Of a DNA stretch of 11,761 bases, positions 1 to 9,194 are shown piece by piece. The stretch spans positions 1 through 11,761 of the forward strand of contig CABPSV020000643.1 in NCBI GenBank assembly GCA_902459845.2. Reading direction: 5' to 3'. Numbering within the stretch: the first letter of the stretch is position 1; every line of letters starts with the position of its first letter. The DNA comes from Hepatocystis sp. ex Piliocolobus tephrosceles (taxonomy: Eukaryota; Apicomplexa; Aconoidasida; Haemosporida; Plasmodiidae). The translations under genes were made by a program, and so were the position numbers. The notes below the pieces were generated by a model. That model was given only the letters and a program-made list of their open reading frames with translations, ran no database searches and was not told where the DNA came from.

Positions 1-75
1 ACCATATCTAAAACTATTATGCAAAAAATAAAAAAAGAAAAAACAAAACAAAATAACTTAGCTACCTTAAAAATG
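1..75 (+). repeat. Exact direct copy of bases 299-373 at the window edge
   Basis: Bases 1-75 match 299-373 base for base, from the ACCATATC start to the ATG at 73-75, with a constant offset of 298. In the main gene this segment encodes part of the N-terminal helical island (TISKTIMQ onwards). Here the same codons are readable in frame 1 but run into the inverted segment and stop at TAA 124-126, so this copy is not joined in frame to the large gene. The perfect identity suggests a very recent event or an artefact rather than an old duplication. Confidence 0.9.
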
Positions 76-111
76 TTCCACCACTTACATTATTCACACC
101 ACTCACATTAT
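76..111 (-). repeat. Inverted copy of bases 159-194, forming a fold-back junction
   Basis: The reverse complement of 76-111 equals 159-194 exactly (36 bases), a piece of the N-terminal 18-bp repeat array. At the right border CACCACTCA (97-105) and TGAGTGGTG (111-119) form a 9-bp stem around the 5-base loop 106-110. Segment order is therefore a downstream piece (direct), an upstream piece (inverted), then normal sequence. That is the structure expected of a strand-switching amplification chimaera or a mis-assembled contig end. A true local inversion-duplication is possible but less likely. Confidence 0.85.
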
Positions 112-3100
112 GAGTGGTGGGGATAATGTAAGTGGTGTGGATAATGTGAGTGGTGTGGATAATGTGAGTGGTGTGAATAATGTAAGTGGTGGAAATAATG
201 TAAGTGGTGGAAATAATGTAAGTGGTGGAAATAATGTGAATGGTGGAAATAGTGACTATTTTTACGATTCCGAAAAAATAGCTTCTGCTTTATGTTCAAC
301 CATATCTAAAACTATTATGCAAAAAATAAAAAAAGAAAAAACAAAACAAAATAACTTAGCTACCTTAAAAATGATAATCAATAACTTTATATATTATAGC
401 ATAAAAAATGGTTCATATATAAAATTAAATTTTAATGCGACGGGCTTAAATGTAGGACACAATAAGGAGGGCTCACAAGGTGGATGTACTAGTGGCTGTA
501 CTAATGGATGTACTAGTGGCTGTACTAGTGGCTGTACTAGTGGCTGTACTAGTGGCTGTACTAATGGATGTACTAATGGATGTACTAGTGGATGTACTAG
601 TGGCTGTACTAATGGATGTACTAATGGATGTACTAGTGACAGTGATACCATTACATATGCTCACAAAAAACAACTTATGAATATTTTGATCGAATCATTA
701 TTAAATTATTGTATATGTATAAACAAATATATAGGAGTTGATTCTGATAAAATTAGTTTATATTTAAATGGTAGTACAAATATTACGAATTGTAGTAATA
801 ACAATTTAAACATAAATAAACAATCTGTTAGTGAAGATTACACAATAGAAAACACACAAAAACACACACAAAATAATATACTTGATGAACACACGTTTGA
901 TAATCATTTAACAATTAATCAAACGAATTTGTTTGAGGATAATAATAATAATAGTAGTAGTAATAGTTGTAGTAATAATAATAATAATAATAGTAGTAAT
1001 AGTAATAATAGTAATAGTTGTAGTAATAATTGTAGTAATAATTGTAGTAATAATTGTAGTAATAATTGTAGTAATAATGAAATATTTAATAAGGAAGAAA
1101 ATAAAAATGTAAAAAATGAGAAAGAAAATAATGCAAATAAAGTGGATAGTAGTATTTATATTAATGATAAACTAACTGAACGAGCAGAATGTGACATGCA
1201 AAAAAGTATTAACGAAAAAGAAAGAACACCTAGTCCTAGTGCTAGTGGCAATAACAGTAATGGCAATAGCAGTAGTGACACAACCATAAATAAAACAAAA
1301 ACAAATAAAACAAGAATAAATAAAACAAGAATAAATAAAACAAAAATAAATAAAACAAAAACAAATGAGACAAATATAAATATTATAAATAAAGAAACAT
1401 ATATAAGGTTTTTAAAATTTTATTTATTGTATAATACTTCACTACTTGAAAATCAAGATATAAACATGGATTATTCATATTTGAATGGTTTTTCATTTAA
1501 TGGAAATTCAAAGGTTAACTATGTTGAAGATATGGGTGTAATAAAAACTAATAATAACGATAATTTTGGTGATAGAAGTAATAAATATAATAACTACAAC
1601 AACTACAACAACTATAACAACTATAAAAACTATAACAATTACAATAATAATAACAACTACAACAACTACAATAATAAACGAAGCTATGATAATATATATA
1701 ATCTATTTAATAAGAATAATAATGCTTGTAAATATTGTTTAAAAGAATATATATTAAAAAATATCCTGACTATGTATAATTTGTCAAATAATTATAACAC
1801 TTCCGATAATAATGTTGTTAATACCGAGATAAATAATTTAAATAATAATCTTTTGTATAATAATGTTTATAATGGTAATTTGATGCGAAATGAACTTCTT
1901 ATGGAATATACTGATATTGAAAAACAAGCTTGTAATTTGCTTACAGGTACTAACATAGTTGACACTGTTAATTCTGAAAATGGTCGTAATTATAACAACA
2001 TAAACTATAACAGCTGTAATTATAACACCACTAACTATAACAACAATAACTATAACAACAGTAACTATAACAACAGTAACTATAACAACAATAACTATAA
2101 CAACAATAACTATAACAACAATAACTATAACAACAATAACTATAACAACAATAACTATAACAACAATAACTATAACAACAATAACTATAACACCACTAAC
2201 TATGACACCACTAACTATAACAACAGTAACTATAACAACAGTAATAATTCATTTTACGATGATGTTTCTCACGGATGTATAAACAAACGTAACAACATTG
2301 ACGGTTTAAATAATTATAATAATATAAATTGTTCATGTAATTTTTGTACAACTTTATTAGCAAAAGAAATACAAAATGATATATATAATAATCTTAATAT
2401 AAAAAAAATAAATACAAATAATTTTGCTATCAATAATACAAACATTAGTGCTGTTGGTAATAATAATATTACAAATTTGTACGAGGGAAAAAATGAAGAA
2501 AAATATGGAGAAGAAAAAAAAGAAAAAAAAAATGAAAAAAAAGAAGAAAAAAAAGAAGAAAAAAAAGAAGAAAAAAAAGAAGAAAAAGGAGAAGAAAAGG
2601 GAGAAAAAAATGGAGAGAAAGATGGAGAGAAAAATAGAGAAGAAAAAATATATAATTTAGATAAAAGAAACAATAATGATTTGACCAATTTAGAATTCGA
2701 ACATAACAAAAAAGAAATTCCTTTTTGTTCTACATCTAATTGTCCTGGAATAGTATATAATAATAGCGGTTTTGCTAATTACTATATGGGGGTATGTAAT
2801 AGTTGTGGTGTTAACTACAATATAGGTGGGTGTATCAGTTGTGATAATAACGACAATAACATAAACAGTGACAATAATATCAACAGTGATAATAACATGA
2901 ACACTGATAATAACATCAACAATGACAATAACATCAACAGTGACAATAACATAAACAGTGACAATAACATAAACAGTGACAATAACATAAACAGTGACAA
3001 TAACATAAACAATGACAGTAATAGAAACGACGAAAAAAATCACAATAATGTATGTGAATTTTCACAAATACATAAATTTGTTCAAAAAAATTTTAATTAC

Positions 3101-6100
3101 CCAACTAACCATAAACTAACATTATATATATACCATTATTTATATAAGTATTTATTAGAACAGCACAAAAAAATGAATAACACAGAAAAAGAATATAATC
3201 ATGTAAGAGGTCTTATAGAGAATGACGATATTGATATTAACACTAGAGTATGTAATAATAGTGTATGTAACAGTAGTGTTTGTAACAGTAGTGTTTGTAA
3301 CAGTAGTGTTTGTAACAGTAGTGTATGTAATAATAGTGTATGTAACAGTAGAATATGTAACAGTAGTGTTGATAGTATTAGTGTTGGTGATACACAATGG
3401 AGTGATACACAGTGTAATAATATACATGGAAATGTTAAAAATAATAGTAATGATTATATTAAATATAAAAATATAAATAATGAAAATAAAAGTTATATTA
3501 ATAATGTTGAAGAGGATATAATATTTGATTGTACTAGTAATGAAGATGCAACTTATCCAAGCATGATGGTTGATAAAAATAATAAAATGAATTGTTACAA
3601 ATTAAATGAAAATATATCTGAAAATATAAATAACAATATAAATATAAATAACAGTATAAATATAAATAATAATAATAATAATAATAATATAAACACAAAT
3701 GAAGATAAAATAAAAAATTATTATTCATCGTTACATGCTTTATCTATGAACAATCCATCTGCGTATAATCCATCTGTGTGTAATCCAAATATATACAGTT
3801 ATGGTGGTATTAATTTTAATAATATATATACTAATAACAATAATAATAACAACGGTAACAATAATAATAATAACAATGACAACAATAATAATAATAACAA
3901 CAGCAATAACAATAATAATAATGATGCTTTAACAAATGGTACTAGTAATAATATTCTTTGTTGTTATAATAAATATAACATAAAAGATAATGTTAGTATT
4001 AGTAGTAGTCGTAGTAGTAGTCATAATAATACACGTTTAAACAAACCTACAATCACATACTGTAATTTAAATGATTATAATAATGATAACTCAAATGGGG
4101 TAGATGAACTTGGTCAATTTTTATTAGTTGATAGAAGAAAGAAAAAAGGAAAAAGCAAATCTAGCAATGGAGGTACGAGATTAAATAGAAATCTGAAAAC
4201 TAAACAGAGTTTAAAATGTTTAAATAATAGCAGTGGTAATAACAATAGCAATAATAATAATAATAGTAGTGGTAATAATAGTAGTAATGGTAATAATAAT
4301 AGTAGTGGTAATAATAGTAGTGGTAATAATAGTAATAATAGTAATAATAATAATAATAGTAGTAATAATAATAATAGTAATAATAATAATAATAATAATA
4401 GTAGTAATAATAGGTATGAAGTGTGTAAATACAAGTGTAATGGGCAATGTCATGATGAGAAATGCTTACATGATGAAATTATGCTACATAATTACTCAAC
4501 GAATAAAAACAAAAACAAAAACAGACACAAAAACAAAAATAAGGAAAACATAGAGGATGTACTTAAAAATTATAATACACTAAAATATGACAATAATTTT
4601 ATAAATAAAAATAAATGCACTAATTTGATTACAAATTGTGAATATAAAGATAAAAATGGAATAGAAAAAGAACAGTATGATATTAATAACGACTTATGTA
4701 ATTTTAATGGTTCATATAATAATAATAATAATTATAACAATAATTATAACAGTAATTATAATAGTGGTAACTTTAGTAGGTATGATAATAATAACTTCAA
4801 CAGTAACTATACAGAAACAGATTGTTTAAATTTAAAAAAAATATTAGGAGGATTAATTTTTAATGGTGTACATTATAGCAACATATTAAATAATCACAGA
4901 ACAGTTCTTAAAAATAATACAACTATAGATAATAATAATAATAACAATAATAATAATAATAAAATAAAAATGGAAATAGAAAATGGAATGGGAACTGGGA
5001 TGACAAATGGAATGGGAACTGGGATGACAAATGGAATAGGAACTGGAATGACAAATGAGGATATTTGTTTAAATAAAAATAACTTTAAAAGAATAAGAAT
5101 GAAAGAAAACATATTAGAAAGTAATAATAGAGATGGTAAATGTTTTTTAAATAATGTATCCATGCCAATGTCATTACATGTACCAGTTCCTGTGCCTGTA
5201 CCTGTACCAGTACCTGTTACTTTACCTGTAGAATATAGAAGAGGAAGAGAGATAAAAACAATTAATAATAACTTTTTAAATTTTCATTCTATCGATAATA
5301 GGATTGATAAGAATGGTATGTTAGTAGGTTGTGAGAATGTAGATGAAAAAAGTGCTACTACAGGTAGTTTTGCGACAGAAAGTACAAAAGCTGATAGTTT
5401 AACTGCGATTACAAATATTAATACCGATGATGTTTATAAAAATATAAATAATAAAAATGGTATAAATAATAAAAATAATATAAATAATAAAAATAGTTTT
5501 TATATAACTAATAATATTGGTAATAATTTAAATACAAATGTAGGTACAAATGTAGATACAAATGTAGATACAAATGTAGGTACAAATGTAGGTACAAATG
5601 TAGGTAACAATGATACCAAAGAAGTTACAAAAAAAAACACGGATACATCTAAAGTTAGTAAACTAGATGTAGAAAATAAAAACGGAATCAATAAAAACGG
5701 AATCAATAAAAATGGAATCAATAAAAATGGAATCAATAAAAATGGAATTAATAAAAATGGAATTAATAATAATAATAATAATATAAAAATAAAAGACTAT
5801 AGTAGTTTGCTTAATAATACTGAAGATTATAAAACAAAATTTAGTCCTGCCGAATTGAAGCCACAAAGAGGAGTATATTTTGATAGATCACAAAAGGCAT
5901 GGATAGGTAGTTGGTATGAAGAAGGAAAACAAATAAAAAGACGTTTTAAAATAAAATTTTATGGATGGGATGAAGCTAGAAACTTAGCAACTAAGGCTAG
6001 ATTTGCTTTTGAAAATAAAATGAAAAATATTAAAAATAACAAAAAAGGGAAACATACCAACAACAACAATAACAATAACAACAACAATAACAATAACAAC

Positions 6101-9100
6101 AACAATAACAATAACAACAACAATAACAATAATAATAACAATAACAATAACAATAACAACAATAACAATAACAGCAATAACAATAACAATAACAACAATA
6201 ACAATAACAGCAATAACAATAACAACAACAATAACAATAACAACAATAACAATAACAGCAATAACAATAACAGCAATAACAATAACAACAATAACAATAA
6301 CAACAATAACAATAACAGCAATAACAATAACAGCGGTAGTAGTACACCTGATAAATCAAATGTAATTCTTAATGTAATGGCGACAGATGGTGTTGTTACA
6401 AGATCTAATGATAAAAATATGCAAACAGTAGCAAAAAAAGTTTATAATAATTTACATTATAATTGTAAAGATAATAAAATAAGCACCGATGTAATTCCTA
6501 TGATTAGAAAAGGTAAAAGGACTGTTTTAAAAAAATACAATACACAAAAAAATGGACTTATAAAAAATCAAGAGAGGACATCTATAGAAGCAATGACAGA
6601 AACATCAACAACTTTGTTAATTAATATATCGAACAAAAAAAAATTAGAAAAACTAACTGAAAGAAGTAGTAGTAACAATAATGATACAACTGGTAATAAT
6701 GGTACTATACGAAGAAGAAGAAAAAAAAGAAAAAAAAGAGGAAGTAGTTTAGGATTAGCTAAAAAAAACAACAATGTTAACCAAAATGAAATAAAAGATA
6801 TATGTTGTGATAAACAAAAAAATGGCAGGACAACCTTTATTAAATCCATAACTGATGATGATAATAGTAGCAACATTAGTAATGATATAAACAGTAAAAA
6901 AAATAATAACTACAATAACTTTAGTGAAGATAATCCTTTTTTAAACGAAGTAGGAATAAAAAAAAAAAGAAAAAAAAAAAAAGAAATAAAATTAGATAAT
7001 GATGAATTAAAATATTATAATAGTAGCAGTATTATTAGTGGTGGTAGTAATAGTAATAACAGTGTTCGAAATAATGTATGTACGTATGATAATATTATGT
7101 TAGAAAATGAAAAAAAAAAAAAAAAAAAAAATATAGATACATATATAATGCAAGTGTCTACATGTTCAAATTTAAATGGGGGTGATGGTGATTTGTGTTA
7201 CAATTGTGGACGTAATGATAATAACAATAATGGTGAAGATATCACAAAAAACGAAAAAAGCGGTAAAAATTGCGACAATAGTGGTAAAAATTGCGACAAT
7301 AGTGGTAAAAATTGCGACAATATCGATAAAAGTGGCGACAATATCGATAAAAGTGAAGACAATATCGATAAAAGCGGCGATAACAGCGATAAAATCGGTG
7401 ACAACAATGACAACCACAACAACAACAGCGTTGATAGCAATAACGCTGATGATAACAACGACGTATCATTATTGAATACGCGGGATTACACTCGCCAACT
7501 TTATAATGGCGACCTACAAAATGCACAACTAGGTTTTGTGAAAAATTGGGAAAACGACAAACTTAATAATAAAGAAACTGTTTTAAAACATAAATATAAT
7601 AATAATAATAATTCTTTTATGGGTGAAAAAAATAATATGCATAAAATTTGTATGAATGTTTTTGCTAATGAAAACAAAGTTGAAAATGGATGTAATAATA
7701 AGGGGTGTAATAATAATGGGTGTAATAATAATGGATGTAATAATAATGGATGTAATAATAATGGATGTAATAATAATGGATGTTGTAATAGTGAAGTTAA
7801 TCATGAAAAGACAACCGATTGTGTATGCACATGTAATGTTACAACCAATAATGATAACAATTATAATATTAATAACAAAAAAATACATGATGGATATATG
7901 AATAGTAGCAAAAATAATATAAACAGTCATGTTGATAATTTTAAATTAGAATATTATAATCATATGAATAATGATTGTAATAATACAATATTAAATAATA
8001 TTACAAATAATGGAGTAATAAATTATGACACAAGTCATAATAATTTAAAAGAAAATGAAATTAATAGTAATGGTATTAATTATGTAAGAACAGAAAAAAA
8101 AAATCAAAATATTTATTCAAAATATACAAACATTAATGATATAGAATCTAACAACAGTAATAATATTACTTATGGTAAAACGAATAATAAAAAATATACT
8201 GACACGAATTTAATAAATACATCTGTTATATTACCACAAGGTGTATTCTATCAAGATTCGAAAAAAGCATTTTGTGCAAATTGGTATTCCAATGGAAAAC
8301 AAGAAAAAAAATATTTTTCCATTAATAAGTTTGGTGAAGAAAAAGCACGTAATTTGGCTATTGCAGCGAGAAAAAGGTTTGAGAGTGTTTATAAAAAAAA
8401 TAATAACACTGGGTATGTTATTAATACTGCAAATAGTGGTACTGCAAATAGTGGTACTGCAAATAGTGGTACTGCAAATAGTGGTACTGCAAATAGTGGT
8501 GCTGCAAATAGTGGTACTGGTAGTAGTAATACTGGTAATAGTAATATTGGTAATAGTAATACTGGTAATAGTAATACTGGTAATAGTAATACTGGTAATA
8601 GTAATACTGGTAATAGTAATACTGGTAATAGTAGTAGTACAATTACTGTGAATAATGTACAACCAAATTCTTCAATGGAACAATATTATGAATGTATTCC
8701 CCAAAATGAAACAAAATTGAGAATACAATCAGAAGAATCTATAATAAACGATTATAAAAAAAATGTTAATGATAAACAATTTAATATTAAAACATCACTT
8801 GAACAATCCAGTTTTAATAACACATATAATACCAACAATAATGAACATAATAATGAACTTAATAAAATAATGGAAAATTTTTTAAATGAGGATGTAGAAA
8901 AAAGAAGAAATCTATGTACAGCTGTAGGAACAGCTATAGGAACAGGTACAAACTCAGTTACAAACATAAAAAATAACAATAAAAATAATATTAAAGGATT
9001 AAATACAGAGTTATTATCAAACAATAACAGTTTAAATTATATTACAGATATTTCTATGAAAAATAAAAATCATATAAATCATGAATTGTACGCAGGTAAT

Positions 9101-9160
9101 AATAATAATAATAATAATAATTGCAATAATAATAATAATAATTGCAATAATAATAATTGC

Positions 9161-9194
<34 letters not shown>

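Noticed and set aside
1..126. Frame-1 reading from the window edge as the true N-terminus of the AP2 gene
   Set aside because: It copies residues found again at 299-373, passes into inverted repeat sequence and stops at 124-126; it does not join the large frame.
394..680. Overlapping open frames on both strands through the GCTS array
   Set aside because: The 12-bp unit has no stop in several frames, so long shadow frames are automatic. Only the + frame continues into AP2 domains.
2852..3013. CRISPR-like regular array
   Set aside because: Units are directly adjacent without unique spacers, lie in a coding frame, and the organism is a eukaryote. The same applies to the other arrays.
5959..6327. 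Minus-strand open frame of about 120 residues, mostly Leu
   Set aside because: It is the reverse reading of the AAC/AAT poly-Asn array (GTT/ATT and TTA/TTG shifts). Absence of stops follows from the repeat, not from coding.
7198..7526. Antisense frames over the CpG-rich heptad array
   Set aside because: They are open in several frames because the 21-bp unit lacks stops; their compositions are shadows of the repeat.
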